A DNA stretch of 45,008 bases from Chryseobacterium rhizosphaerae (GTDB lineage: Bacteria; Bacteroidota; Bacteroidia; Flavobacteriales; Weeksellaceae). A program made the translations under genes and the position numbers. Of this stretch, positions 14,149 through 23,254 are shown piece after piece (position 1 is the stretch's first letter; each line of letters starts with the position of its first letter). Below the pieces are notes generated by a model. That model was given only the letters and a program-made list of their open reading frames with translations. It was not told the origin of the DNA and did no database searches. The DNA lies in NCBI RefSeq assembly GCF_003385455.1, contig NZ_QNUF01000036.1, forward strand, positions 1-45,008, given 5' to 3'.

Positions 14149-15120
14149 CTATAAAATATTTTTTATGATAGTATTTAATTGTTGGTATTCCATTAGGAAG
14201 GCATCATGCCCATGTATTGATTGGATCTCGTGATAAGAAACATTCTTATTTTTCTCTGTCAGTCTTTCAAAACACATTCGGATTTCAGAAGCAGGAAAGA
14301 ATAAATCTGTATCAACGGAGATCATGTGCATTCGGGCCTGGATTTTCTCCAGCATAGCTTCTTCTGTATTGATATTCATTAATAGATGATTCATCAGCCT
14401 GTACGCTTTTAAACTAAATCTATCGTTTAAAGCATTTCCGTGATAAACCAGCCAGTCTTCCGATTCTAAGCGTTGTTTATCCTTATTGTATTTATTTTGA
14501 AATCTGTCATTAAGTGATTGTGGAGTCCGATAGCACAACATGGCATGGATTCTGGCTTTTTGCAGAGGTTCATCTTTATCATTCAGTAAAAATTTCTGAA
14601 CAAGGCATTGTGCATGAAGCCAGTCATGAGTTTTAAAATCACAGGCGATAGGGATAAATACTTCTGCAAGATCAGGCTTCTTGGAAAGCATTTCCCAAGC
14701 AATCCCTCCTCCTAAGGAGCCTCCAATAATGGCATATAAGGTTTCGATATGTAAAATTTCCAGTCCTTTCAAAAAGATATTGGCAATATCTGAAGGAGTG
14801 AAATCTTCATAGTCTTCAATTAAAAAATTATCGTAGCCGTTTCCGGGAATATTAAAACACAGAACTGTGTACTTTTTCGTATCAACTATCTGACCGTCGC
14901 CAATTAATTGTTTCCACCAGCCTTTTTCTCCGGATACATTTGAGTTTCCAGTCAACGCATGATTGATTAAAATAATAGGTGCAGTGAACAAGTCTTTCCC
15001 GAAAAGCTCATAGCTCAACGGGATATGGTATTCCTTTTTGGAATGGGTTTGATACGAAAGATTAATATAGTTTAGTTCTGTTTTCAATTCTATTATTTTT
15101 AATACAATTGAAAATGCCAC
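14149..15120 (-). CDS. metX: Homoserine O-acetyltransferase
   Basis: An alpha/beta-hydrolase-fold enzyme that acylates homoserine, usually with acetyl-CoA. In the 323-residue frame the nucleophile is S135 in IGGSLGGG. The Asp lies in SVDTDLFFP and the His in the IHGHDAFLMEY segment, giving the complete triad. NHALTGNSNV supplies the oxyanion region. The long frame opens at a GTG (15120). An internal TTG at 15087 gives LKTELNYINL, closer to a typical MetX N-terminus, so the first 11 residues are doubtful. It is the first gene of the methionine operon, with a SAM-I riboswitch ending 28 bases before the GTG. Acetyl versus succinyl specificity cannot be decided from sequence alone. Confidence 0.92.
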   Translation of the reverse strand: MAFSIVLKIIELKTELNYINLSYQTHSKKEYHIPLSYELFGKDLFTAPIILINHALTGNSNVSGEKGWWKQLIGDGQIVDTKKYTVLCFNIPGNGYDNFLIEDYEDFTPSDIANIFLKGLEILHIETLYAIIGGSLGGGIAWEMLSKKPDLAEVFIPIACDFKTHDWLHAQCLVQKFLLNDKDEPLQKARIHAMLCYRTPQSLNDRFQNKYNKDKQRLESEDWLVYHGNALNDRFSLKAYRLMNHLLMNINTEEAMLEKIQARMHMISVDTDLFFPASEIRMCFERLTEKNKNVSYHEIQSIHGHDAFLMEYQQLNTIIKNIL

Positions 15121-15148
15121 AGGAAATGGCTGAAAAGAACTTCAGTAA

Positions 15149-15252
15149 GTTATCTGTCCAAAATAATTTTGGTAGAACGTAGCACCTTCTTTGCTTGCAC
15201 AAAGGGTTGCTAAGGTTTCATAGGGTCTAATCCCTCAACCTTTCTTGATAAC
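15149..15252 (-). promoter_or_regulatory. SAM-I (S-box) riboswitch controlling the methionine operon
   Basis: The minus strand contains the conserved S-box core in order: GTTATCAAGAAAGGTTGAGG, GATTAGACCCTATGAAACC, TTAGCAACC, a variable stem, GAAGGTGCTA, then CTACC and GGACAGATAAC. P1 is GTTATC (15247-15252) pairing with GATAAC (15149-15154). No T-rich terminator lies between it and metX, so control may act on translation start or use a non-canonical platform (inference). High SAM should lower expression of metX and the genes after it. Confidence 0.95.
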
Positions 15253-15281
15253 ATTTTCAATATTTGAATGAACGAATGGTG

Positions 15282-15311
15282 CAAAGGTAGTTTTTTTCTT
15301 TTAATTTCAAA
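15282..15311 (-). promoter_or_regulatory. Promoter of the SAM riboswitch / methionine operon
   Basis: On the minus strand TACCTTTG (15282-15289) matches the -7 consensus, with TTTG 18 bases upstream (15308-15311). Transcription would start near 15279, about 27 bases before the riboswitch P1 stem. Confidence 0.75.
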
Positions 15312-15392
15312 AAAAAATTAATTTAATATTTTAATATCCCCATAAATACAAGTGTTTCAAGCCTATATTAAGAATTATTCAGATGATAGGAA

Positions 15393-15423
15393 TTGGAATT
15401 ACTTTTCAAAAAAACTAACTTCG
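15393..15423 (+). promoter_or_regulatory. Putative promoter of the glucosidase gene
   Basis: TTG (15393-15395) and TAACTTCG (15416-15423) are 20 bases apart. The second differs from TAnnTTTG at one position. The implied leader is about 15 bases. Confidence 0.45.
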
Positions 15424-15441
15424 TATGGAAAATGATGATAT

Positions 15442-18057
15442 ATGACCTCCGAAAAAGAAAGATTACAAGATTCCAAATGGAAAAACTGGGGACCTTACGT
15501 TAGCAACCGGCAATGGGGAAATGTACGTGAAGATTACAGCTCAAATGGAAATGCCTGGAACTTTACCAATCATAACAATGCGGAGAGCTATGCTTACCGT
15601 TGGGGAGAAGAAGGTATTGCCGGTATTTCCGATGTTAAGCAGCTGTTCTGTTTTGCATTTTCATTTTGGAACAAGAAAGATAAAATTGTAAAAGAGCGAT
15701 TCTTTGGACTGAGCAATCCCCAGGGAAACCATGGTGAAGACATCAAAGAAATATTTTATTATCTGGATAATACTCCTACTCATAGCTATATGAAAATGGT
15801 TTACAAATATCCGATCAATGCATTTCCTTATGATGATCTTGTCACAGAAAACGGCAGACGCAGCAAAAAGGAACCGGAATATGAAATTTTTGATACCGGA
15901 ATCTTCAACAACGATGAATATTTTGATATTTTCATTGAATACTGTAAGGCTGACCATAATGACATCTTGGCAAGGGTTACGGTATGTAACCGAAGTCAGC
16001 ACGCTGCCCCTATTGTAGTAGCACCAACAGCTTGGTTTAGAAACAATTGGAAATGGGGATACAATACTTATAGAGGTGAAATGCATACTTCTCATGATGG
16101 AAGTATTAGTATTGGTCATGACAGTATTTCAATTAAAAAGCTATACTCCAGAAACGGAAATGCACAAAGTGTATTTTGTGATAATGAAACCAATACTTCT
16201 AAGCTTTATGGAGCTCCCAAAACTGAAAATACTTATTTCAAAGATGGTATTAATGATTTCATTATTCACCAGGGAGACACTGTAAATCCTGAGAGGAGAG
16301 GAACAAAAGCTTCTTTTCTGATTGACGAATTTATTGAATCCGGAGAATGTAAGATTTTTGAATTCAGATTATGTCCTGATGAAACTGATGAGCCTTTTCA
16401 AAGTTTCGATGAGATCTTCAATATCCGAAAAACTGAAGCTGAAGAATTTTACCACGAAATTCAAAATGACACCACGGATGAAGATGAAAGAAATGTCCAA
16501 AGACAGGCCTTTGCCGGACTTCTCTGGAATAAACAGTTTTATCATTACAATATTGGAAAATGGCTGAAAGGTGATCCTAATTTTGAAGCCCCCAGAAACT
16601 TTAATGAATATGTAAGAAATACAGAATGGAATCATCTTCACAATAAGGACATTATTTCCATGCCCGATAAGTGGGAATATCCGTGGTATGCTACCTGGGA
16701 TCTGGCATTTCACTGCGTACCCTTGTCTATGATAGATGCAGAATTTGCCAAGGGCCAGCTTTTGCTATTGACCAAGGAATGGTATATGCATCCTAACGGA
16801 CAGCTTCCTGCCTATGAATGGAATATGAGTGATGTAAATCCACCTGTACATGCATGGTCCTGCTTCAGGGTTTTTAAAATTGATGAAAAAAATAACGGAA
16901 AACCGGATCTTTTATTCCTGGAAAAGGTATTCCAGAAGCTTCTCCTGAACTTTACCTGGTGGGTGAACAGAAAGGATAAAAATGGAAAGAATATCTTCGG
17001 AGGCGGTTTCCTCGGGCTTGATAATATTGGTGCTTTTGACCGGAATATGGATTTAAAAGACGGGCAACATCTTGAACAAGCCGACGGAACGAGCTGGATG
17101 GCTATGTACGCACTAAATATGATGCGTATTGCCATGGAGCTGGCCCAATATTACCAGGTATATGAGGATATGGCTATCAAGTTTTTTGAACATTATCTTT
17201 ATATCGCAGAAGCGATGGAAAACCTAGGTGAAGGTACCAAAGGCCTGTGGAATGAGGAAGACGGTTTTTTCTATGATGTTCTTCAGCTTGGAAACGGAGA
17301 CAGCGTATCTTTAAGGTTAAGAAGTATTGTAGGATTAATACCTCTTTTTGCTGTAGAAATTGTAGACCACAGATTGCTGGAAAAGATGCCGAATTTCAGA
17401 AGCAGAATGGAATGGATACTCAAAAACAAACCTGAACTCACTAAACTTGTCTCTCATTGGGATGAGGAAGGTCATGGAAGAAAGCACTTAATGAGCATCC
17501 TCCGTAAAAACAGACTGACAAAAGTTTTAACGAGAATGCTGGATGAAAAAGAATTTTTGAGTTCTTATGGGATCCGTGCCATGTCTAAAGTATATGAAGA
17601 GAATCCATTTGTATTCTCTGTTCACGGAAGGGAAAATATGGTTTATTATACTCCTGCAGAAAGTGACAGCAGAATGTTTGGAGGAAACAGCAACTGGCGT
17701 GGCCCTATCTGGTTTCCTATCAATTTTCTGATTGTAGAAAGCTTACAGCGTTTCCATTACTATTATGGAAACAGTCTTAAAGTAGAGTTTCCAACAGGAA
17801 GTGGAGATAAGAAGAACCTTGATGAAGTGGCTCAAAATATCAGCAAGAGACTTTGCTCCATCTTTTTAAAGGATGAACATGGCCAACGCGCTTTCAACGG
17901 TGGAAATCCTAAGTTTAATTATGATGAACACTTTAGAGATTATATCACCTTCTTTGAATATTTCCATGGAGACAATGGCCGTGGAGTAGGAGCTTCTCAT
18001 CAGACAGGATGGACAGCTACTGTAGCCAAACTTATTAAACCCAGACTTACATTTTAA
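15442..18057 (+). CDS. GH63-like glucosidase (MGH1-type glycoside hydrolase)
   Basis: An 871-residue protein resembling the large bacterial/fungal glucosidases related to GH63 mannosyl-oligosaccharide glucosidase. These cleave alpha-linked glucose from oligosaccharides by inversion. The N-terminal part (about 1-300) is beta-rich, with WGNVREDYSSNGNAWNF. The rest looks like an (alpha/alpha)6 barrel. YPWYATWDLAFHCVPL, EQADGTSWMAMYALNM and NWRGPIWFPINFL are conserved barrel segments, and acidic residues in them are candidate catalysts. No signal peptide is visible, so it is probably cytoplasmic, and trehalose or other stored or stress sugars are possible substrates (inference). It stands alone between the methionine operon and a bidirectional terminator. 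The start follows a plausible promoter. Confidence 0.85.
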   Translation: MTSEKERLQDSKWKNWGPYVSNRQWGNVREDYSSNGNAWNFTNHNNAESYAYRWGEEGIAGISDVKQLFCFAFSFWNKKDKIVKERFFGLSNPQGNHGEDIKEIFYYLDNTPTHSYMKMVYKYPINAFPYDDLVTENGRRSKKEPEYEIFDTGIFNNDEYFDIFIEYCKADHNDILARVTVCNRSQHAAPIVVAPTAWFRNNWKWGYNTYRGEMHTSHDGSISIGHDSISIKKLYSRNGNAQSVFCDNETNTSKLYGAPKTENTYFKDGINDFIIHQGDTVNPERRGTKASFLIDEFIESGECKIFEFRLCPDETDEPFQSFDEIFNIRKTEAEEFYHEIQNDTTDEDERNVQRQAFAGLLWNKQFYHYNIGKWLKGDPNFEAPRNFNEYVRNTEWNHLHNKDIISMPDKWEYPWYATWDLAFHCVPLSMIDAEFAKGQLLLLTKEWYMHPNGQLPAYEWNMSDVNPPVHAWSCFRVFKIDEKNNGKPDLLFLEKVFQKLLLNFTWWVNRKDKNGKNIFGGGFLGLDNIGAFDRNMDLKDGQHLEQADGTSWMAMYALNMMRIAMELAQYYQVYEDMAIKFFEHYLYIAEAMENLGEGTKGLWNEEDGFFYDVLQLGNGDSVSLRLRSIVGLIPLFAVEIVDHRLLEKMPNFRSRMEWILKNKPELTKLVSHWDEEGHGRKHLMSILRKNRLTKVLTRMLDEKEFLSSYGIRAMSKVYEENPFVFSVHGRENMVYYTPAESDSRMFGGNSNWRGPIWFPINFLIVESLQRFHYYYGNSLKVEFPTGSGDKKNLDEVAQNISKRLCSIFLKDEHGQRAFNGGNPKFNYDEHFRDYITFFEYFHGDNGRGVGASHQTGWTATVAKLIKPRLTF

Positions 18058-18078
18058 AGAAAACGCTATACTGCATAA

Positions 18079-18108
18079 AAAAACCGGATGAAACATCCGG
18101 TTTTTCTT
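18079..18108. terminator. Bidirectional terminator between glucosidase and OsmC genes
   Basis: AACCGGATG and CATCCGGTT pair around an AAA loop (about 18082-18102). The stem is flanked by an A run on the left and a T run on the right, so it can end transcripts from both convergent genes. Confidence 0.9.
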
Positions 18109-18128
18109 ATTTTTTAAAGAAAATAGAA

Positions 18129-18548
18129 TTAAATTTTATCTCCATTAACAAAAACTTCGTACCCGATTTCTACATTCGGCTCTAAAGTTTTTGATACGGA
18201 ACAGTATTTTTCAAAAGATAATTCTGCCGCTTTTAATGCTTTCTTAGGATCAATTTCTCCTTCCAAAAGGAATTTTACTTTAATAGATTTAAAAGGTTTT
18301 GCATCATCTACCTGCACTCTCTCCCCTTCCACTTCTGCCTGAAAACTTTTAATATCCTGACGCTGCTTCTTCAATATAGAAACCACATCTATTCCACTGC
18401 AGCCAGCTACAGCCATCAGTACACTTTCCATTGGTGATACTCCCTTAGCTCCCGGCTGGGAAGTATTGTCCAGAAGGATAGAGTTTCCTTGGGAGTTTGT
18501 ACATTCAAATAAAAAGTCGTCGTTTATTCTGTTGAGTGTTATTTTCAT
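18129..18548 (-). CDS. OsmC-family protein, probable hydroperoxide reductase
   Basis: A 139-residue cytoplasmic protein of the OsmC/Ohr fold, whose members reduce organic hydroperoxides with a reactive cysteine pair. One Cys lies in the MAVAGCSGID segment near residue 50 and the other in FEKYCSVSKTLEP near residue 115, the usual spacing for the YhfA/OsmC group. The preceding residues SPMESVLMA are typical. The natural substrate cannot be told from sequence. It is the last gene of a long minus-strand series, 73 bases after the proline dehydrogenase gene, and ends at a shared terminator. Confidence 0.88.
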   Translation of the reverse strand: MKITLNRINDDFLFECTNSQGNSILLDNTSQPGAKGVSPMESVLMAVAGCSGIDVVSILKKQRQDIKSFQAEVEGERVQVDDAKPFKSIKVKFLLEGEIDPKKALKAAELSFEKYCSVSKTLEPNVEIGYEVFVNGDKI

Positions 18549-18621
18549 TGTACGGATTTATATTTCAGGTTTTTTAATATTCTTATTCAAATATAAAAAA
18601 CTTTAAGGATTAAACCTTAGG

Positions 18622-19560
18622 CTAAGACATGATATCAACCATAGCCTGAAAAAGATTATCCGGATTTTCTGCAATCCGGTTACACATATACAAATACCAT
18701 TCATCACCATATACAATATACTGTCTGCATGAGTAGCCTTCTTTATAGGTTTCATTCAGCAGATCTTCCTGTATTCCCAGTAACATTTCAAATTCATACT
18801 TAGATTTTGGAACGTCATATTGCTCAATAAGCTCTTTAACTCTATTTTGAATTTTATTATGGTGCGTAGCAATAGAACATCTTCTGTTTTTAAGGAAAAG
18901 AGTTTCAATATAATTAATGTATAGGTCTTCTAAATGTTTTCCTCTCTCTACAGCATGTCCTGGAGGAACAGCAAAAGCACCTTTTACAATTCTTATTTTC
19001 CCTTGTGTTTCATTCAATACTCGTTCAAGGTCTTTTGGAGTACGGTTTAAATAAGCCTGAAGGGTAACTCCCACATTTGAAAAATCAGGTGATATTTTAC
19101 AATAGGTATTAATAATATCATCAGTTCTATCAACTCCTTCTGCGCTAATCACTATTTCAATATCTTTTTTATGAGCTGATTCCGCTAATAACACTAAATT
19201 ATTATAAGCAAGCTCCTTATCTATTGCAAGCCCGATATGTGATAAATCCAAAGAAACGATAGAATTAATCTTCTCTTCTTTCACCTTATTAATTAAATCA
19301 AGGAAATGTTGAGTTACCAATTCTGATTCTTCCACTGAACGGGTACTTTCCCCCATAAACTCTAGGGAAGTGGGAAGTCCTTTATCATTAATTCTTTTAG
19401 CAGTCGCTAAAGCTTCTTCCATCTTTTCACCTCCGATATATCTTTTAGCTGCTTTCAGTAGGAGTTTAAAGAGCTCAGGATTGTTAAGAATATATTCTTT
19501 TGCGCCTTCATTTAGTGCTGCTATTTTCAACAGTGCACCTGCTTTTTCTTTTAGTTCCAT
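18622..19560 (-). CDS. Proline dehydrogenase (short, Bacillus-type)
   Basis: A flavoenzyme that oxidises proline to pyrroline-5-carboxylate. At 312 residues it matches the short single-domain type, without PutA's DNA-binding or P5C dehydrogenase parts. Family marks are LEFMGESTRS, a barrel strand SIVSLDLSHIG, VTLQAYLNRT, RIVKGAFAVP with the Lys expected near FAD, and the C-terminal KYEFEMLLGIQ and RQYIVYGDEWYLYMCNRIAE, which form the proline-binding helix. It lies 31 bases after the DUF58 gene, so it may be transcribed with the MoxR cluster. No functional link is evident, and no P5C dehydrogenase gene is in the window. Confidence 0.88.
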   Translation of the reverse strand: MELKEKAGALLKIAALNEGAKEYILNNPELFKLLLKAAKRYIGGEKMEEALATAKRINDKGLPTSLEFMGESTRSVEESELVTQHFLDLINKVKEEKINSIVSLDLSHIGLAIDKELAYNNLVLLAESAHKKDIEIVISAEGVDRTDDIINTYCKISPDFSNVGVTLQAYLNRTPKDLERVLNETQGKIRIVKGAFAVPPGHAVERGKHLEDLYINYIETLFLKNRRCSIATHHNKIQNRVKELIEQYDVPKSKYEFEMLLGIQEDLLNETYKEGYSCRQYIVYGDEWYLYMCNRIAENPDNLFQAMVDIMS

Positions 19561-19591
19561 TTTATCTTTTTAATTTGTCTTTAAATTATTT

Positions 19592-20914
19592 TTATAAAAT
19601 TCCTCTCGCTTTTATCTCCAAATATTTATTGATAACATCAATGTTCAAGTTTTCAGGAAGGGTATATACGGTATAAATTCCATATTTACGAAGCTCCTGA
19701 ATAATTAGTTTCTTTTCAAATTCAAATTTTTCAGCGACGATCTCATCATATATTTCCTGCATATTTTCAGGATTTTTATTACTCAAAGTCTGTAGTTCTG
19801 CATTTTTAAAAAATACAACTACCAGCAAGTGATTTTTAGCAATCCCACGAAGATATTTCAGCTGACGGTTTAATCCGTCCAGCGTCTCAAAATTGGTAAA
19901 AAGTAAAATTAAGCTTCTTTGGTTGAGTGAGTATTTTACATCCTGATACAACCGGTTGAAATCACTTTCAAAAAAGTCTGTTTTAATATTGTACAGGGCT
20001 TCTGATATTTTTTTCAATTGTCCGGACTTATTATCAGCAGCAATTTTATTTTCTGCTTTTTTTGAAAAGGTCATCATTCCCGCACGGTCTCCTTTTCTCA
20101 GAATAATATGAGACAATGCCATGGCAGCATTAATAGAATAGTCCAGCAGACTTAATCCATTGAAGGGCATTTTCATTGTTCTGCCTTTATCAATCAGTAT
20201 AAAAATACGTTGCGATTTTTCATCCTGAAATTGGTTAACCATTAAACGATTGGCTTTGGACGTTGCTTTCCAGTTGATGGTTCTGATATCATCTCCAGGA
20301 ACATAATCCTTGATTTGTTCAAACTCCATAGTATGTCCCAACTTTCGGACTTTCTTAATTCCTCCCAGCATAAATTCGCTCTGCAAGGCCATCAATTCAT
20401 ATTTTCTGAGATGGATAAAGGATGGATAGGAAGGTAAGATCGCATCCTTCTGAAAACTAAATCTTTTGGAAACCAATCCCAATGGTGAAGAGGCATATAC
20501 ATTCAGACTTCCAAAATGATATTCTCCTCTTTCTTTAGGTTCCAGTGCATATTGGAAAAAAGTATTTGTCCCGGAATGAATATGTTTTTCAATTAAAAAA
20601 TCTCTTTTCTGAAACTGGAAAGGTATTTCATCAATAATTTTGGTAGTAATCTTAAAACTGTAATTGTTTTTGATATCAATTTTTACAAAGTTTTCGTCGC
20701 CATTGGACAATTTCTCCGGTAATATTCTTTGGGCCTGTAAGGCATTTTTCTGATTAAAGAGAAGTAGATAATCAACCATTACTGCAAGAAAACAAAGCAG
20801 CAATACCATGTGGGCAGCCCACATCAATGCCGGGAAGAAAAATGCCAAAACATACAGAACACCCACTCCAATGAGCGTAAAGAAGAAACGTGTGTTGATG
20901 TATAAGTTTTTCAT
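19592..20914 (-). CDS. DUF58 protein (BatA/MoxR-associated, vWA-like)
   Basis: A 440-residue membrane-anchored protein. Two hydrophobic segments lie at about 10-50. A beta-rich region follows, then the DUF58 core with DYVPGDDIRTINWKATSK near residue 210 and LIDKGRTM at the start of a von Willebrand-like fold. DUF58 proteins are regularly encoded beside MoxR AAA+ ATPases and are thought to be their partners. The role here is not known. It is 70 bases after moxR in the same direction. That gap contains an 8-bp inverted pair (20927-20934/20971-20978) without a T run. Part of a conserved membrane cluster that runs up to the SpoIIM-like gene. Confidence 0.9.
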   Translation of the reverse strand: MKNLYINTRFFFTLIGVGVLYVLAFFFPALMWAAHMVLLLCFLAVMVDYLLLFNQKNALQAQRILPEKLSNGDENFVKIDIKNNYSFKITTKIIDEIPFQFQKRDFLIEKHIHSGTNTFFQYALEPKERGEYHFGSLNVYASSPLGLVSKRFSFQKDAILPSYPSFIHLRKYELMALQSEFMLGGIKKVRKLGHTMEFEQIKDYVPGDDIRTINWKATSKANRLMVNQFQDEKSQRIFILIDKGRTMKMPFNGLSLLDYSINAAMALSHIILRKGDRAGMMTFSKKAENKIAADNKSGQLKKISEALYNIKTDFFESDFNRLYQDVKYSLNQRSLILLFTNFETLDGLNRQLKYLRGIAKNHLLVVVFFKNAELQTLSNKNPENMQEIYDEIVAEKFEFEKKLIIQELRKYGIYTVYTLPENLNIDVINKYLEIKARGIL

Positions 20915-20984
20915 TGTTTAGGTTATAAGGGATTAGGATTTAGAGATTAAAGACTAATTTTATAAGCTTCAATCCCTTCTTTCC

Positions 20985-22016
20985 CTATCTCGGAATTTCT
21001 ATTCCCTCTAAAATTTGACGGATAATTTCATCTGCTGTAAGACCTTCCATTTCTCTTTCCGGAGAAACGATTACTCTGTGTCGTAAAACAGCATAACTTG
21101 CTTCTTTAATATCTTCAGGAGTTACAAAATCTCTTCCTCTCAATGCCGCAAATGCTTTTGAAGCTGTAAGAAGTGCCAGTGAAGCTCTTGGAGAAGCCCC
21201 CAGATATAAAAACTGGTTTTCTCTGGTATTGATGATAATTTTAGCAATATATTCCATCAACTGTGTTTCCACAATGATTTCTTTTACCAAATGCTGATAG
21301 CTCTTCAGCTGTTCTGCTGTAATTACATGATTTACGCCTTCGGTTTTATCTTCTTTTTTACTTTCATGCTGATTCCTGATGATGGCAATTTCCTGCTCAA
21401 GATTAGGGTATCCTACATTGATTTTGAATAGGAAACGGTCCAGCTGAGCTTCAGGAAGCCTGTATGTTCCCTCATGTTCTATTGGGTTTTGGGTCGCTAC
21501 CACAAGGAACGGTTCATCCATTATATAGCGGGTACCATCCATTGTAATCTGTCTTTCTTCCATCACCTCAAAAAGAGCTGCCTGCGTTTTTGCAGGCGAT
21601 CTGTTGATCTCATCAATTAATATGAAATTGGAGAAAATAGGTCCTTTTTTAAATTCAAATTCAGAATTTTTCACACTGAAAACCGAAGTTCCTAAAATAT
21701 CGGAAGGCATAAGATCCGGTGTAAACTGAATTCTGCTGAAACCTACATCAATCGTTTTCGCCAGTAGCTTTGCCGTAATTGTTTTGGCAACTCCGGGAAC
21801 ACCTTCAATCAAAACATGACCGTTTGAGAGCAGAGCAGCCAAAAGATGCTCTATCATATTCTCCTGCCCTACAATTACTTTTCCAATTTCAGATTTTACT
21901 TTATCAAGGCTTGCGCGAAGCTCAATCATATCTATTCTGGACTGAAACTGGTCTTCGCTTTTATTCAGGTTTATAGCGCTTTGATTTTCTATGTTTTCGT
22001 TATCAAGGTTTTCCAT
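20985..22016 (-). CDS. MoxR-family AAA+ ATPase
   Basis: A 343-residue chaperone-like ATPase of the MoxR/RavA class. Walker A is GVPGVAKT near residue 75, Walker B is ILIDEINRSPAKTQ near residue 135, and the sensor region reads ATQNPIEHEGTYRLPEAQLDRF. The helical lid carries LGASPRASLALL and the sensor-2 arginine region. MoxR proteins are proposed to mature or assemble partner complexes that often contain vWA or DUF58 proteins. The client here is unknown. It lies between DUF4350 and DUF58 genes, spaced 64 and 70 bases. Confidence 0.95.
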   Translation of the reverse strand: MENLDNENIENQSAINLNKSEDQFQSRIDMIELRASLDKVKSEIGKVIVGQENMIEHLLAALLSNGHVLIEGVPGVAKTITAKLLAKTIDVGFSRIQFTPDLMPSDILGTSVFSVKNSEFEFKKGPIFSNFILIDEINRSPAKTQAALFEVMEERQITMDGTRYIMDEPFLVVATQNPIEHEGTYRLPEAQLDRFLFKINVGYPNLEQEIAIIRNQHESKKEDKTEGVNHVITAEQLKSYQHLVKEIIVETQLMEYIAKIIINTRENQFLYLGASPRASLALLTASKAFAALRGRDFVTPEDIKEASYAVLRHRVIVSPEREMEGLTADEIIRQILEGIEIPR

Positions 22017-22080
22017 AATTTTTATCTTTGGTTTTTTGACAGGCTTCGTTCTATCTTAAATTATCCGCAAGGATTTTACT

Positions 22081-23241
22081 TTATTTCAGGATCTCATCAA
22101 GGAGTTTATTGATCCTTGCCAGGTCTTCTTTCATGACACTTGCATAAGGATCCTGTGCTTTTTTTATAAGTACTATTGCCTCATCTATCATCTCTATTGT
22201 TTTTCCGGTTTTCAATTGCAGTTTTTTAGCAAATTCCGAATCTAATTGCTGGGTATCAATCAGCAGGTCCATTCTCACTTTATTTAAAAAGTACTGGGCT
22301 TTTTTGGCCATCATATCGTGAAAATCACCTTCCTGAAGATAAAGATTTCCTATGCTTTTTACAAAATCTAAGGAGGTATTTCTCAATGGCTCTATAACGG
22401 CTACCACTCTCTGCTTTCTTTTAGCATTAAAGAAAATAAACAGGGTAAGTCCACCCAGAAGAACCCACCAGGCATATTTCAAAGCAGGATTTGACAATAC
22501 AAATCTCATAAAGAATCGTGATGCTTTTGTATTGCTGGGTACAAACCAAACCGTTTCTCTATCCTGAAGATAAGAAAAAACATCCTGTGTATATTTTACA
22601 TTTCCGGGTTTCAGAAGATAGTAATTGGTGAGGAAAAGTGGCTCACAGTGAGCATAGATGTTTCCTTTTCCAAATTTCACTTTAATAAAATTGGCCTGAT
22701 CTGTATTCTTTCTTTCTACAGTCTTACCGAGTATTTCGATCTGGGGCTTAATAAATGAAAAACCTCTTCCAGACGGAAATTTATCCAGTTTAATAAAATC
22801 GTTCTGATATTTTTTATCGGTGAGCTTCAGTACATTCTCTTCTTCAAAAGAAATATCTGAGTCATAATAACCAATACTGTCTGATATTTCTTTGGGCATA
22901 CTGCGCTCCATAATCAACATTGCATCAGAACCATTGGATACCTGATCCAGAATTTTCTTCCATGACTCTTTGTCGATCTTATTTTCAATGACAACAATGT
23001 TATGGATACCTTTTTTATGCTGATTATAATACTCGTAAGGTGTCTGCTCAATTTTTTTGAGTTTATTTTTAAAGAGGTCCTTTGCTTCATTATTAAAAAC
23101 AAACAGCCCAAAAGGAGATTTCTCATTAATATCGAAGTTTTTGCGCCAGTTTGTAGTTTCTTTTTTGTTAACTTCAAGCAACGCCAGAATAACCATCACA
23201 ACGATGAAAATTACAGCATATATTTTGAAAGTTTTATTCAT
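22081..23241 (-). CDS. DUF4350-type membrane protein
   Basis: A 386-residue protein with an N-terminal transmembrane segment (about 5-22) and a second near residue 265 (WWVLLGGLTLFIFF). The roughly 240 residues between them should be extracytoplasmic. They look like the DUF4350 domain, related in fold to GldG-like ABC-associated proteins, with ENKIDKESWKKILDQVSNGSDAML. A helical cytoplasmic tail of about 110 residues follows. The biochemical function is unknown. It lies 13 bases after the DUF4129 gene, within the MoxR-type cluster, and is probably part of the same envelope complex (inference). Confidence 0.75.
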   Translation of the reverse strand: MNKTFKIYAVIFIVVMVILALLEVNKKETTNWRKNFDINEKSPFGLFVFNNEAKDLFKNKLKKIEQTPYEYYNQHKKGIHNIVVIENKIDKESWKKILDQVSNGSDAMLIMERSMPKEISDSIGYYDSDISFEEENVLKLTDKKYQNDFIKLDKFPSGRGFSFIKPQIEILGKTVERKNTDQANFIKVKFGKGNIYAHCEPLFLTNYYLLKPGNVKYTQDVFSYLQDRETVWFVPSNTKASRFFMRFVLSNPALKYAWWVLLGGLTLFIFFNAKRKQRVVAVIEPLRNTSLDFVKSIGNLYLQEGDFHDMMAKKAQYFLNKVRMDLLIDTQQLDSEFAKKLQLKTGKTIEMIDEAIVLIKKAQDPYASVMKEDLARINKLLDEILK

Positions 23242-23254
23242 GGTTCATCTTTAA

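Larger units (their letters stand above)
15121..15441. other. Divergent control region between metX and the glucosidase gene
   Basis: These 321 bases hold no gene. They contain the SAM-I riboswitch and its promoter on the minus strand, an AT-rich stretch at 15290-15360, and a plus-strand promoter (15393-15423) for the glucosidase. A seven-codon frame starting at 15425 ends just before the glucosidase start and overlaps its leader. It is unlikely to matter. Confidence 0.7.

Noticed and set aside
19592..20914. Degenerate metal site in the DUF58 vWA-like fold (DKGRTM)
   Set aside because: DUF58 proteins commonly have a DxGRxM version of this motif, so it is not a distinctive loss.
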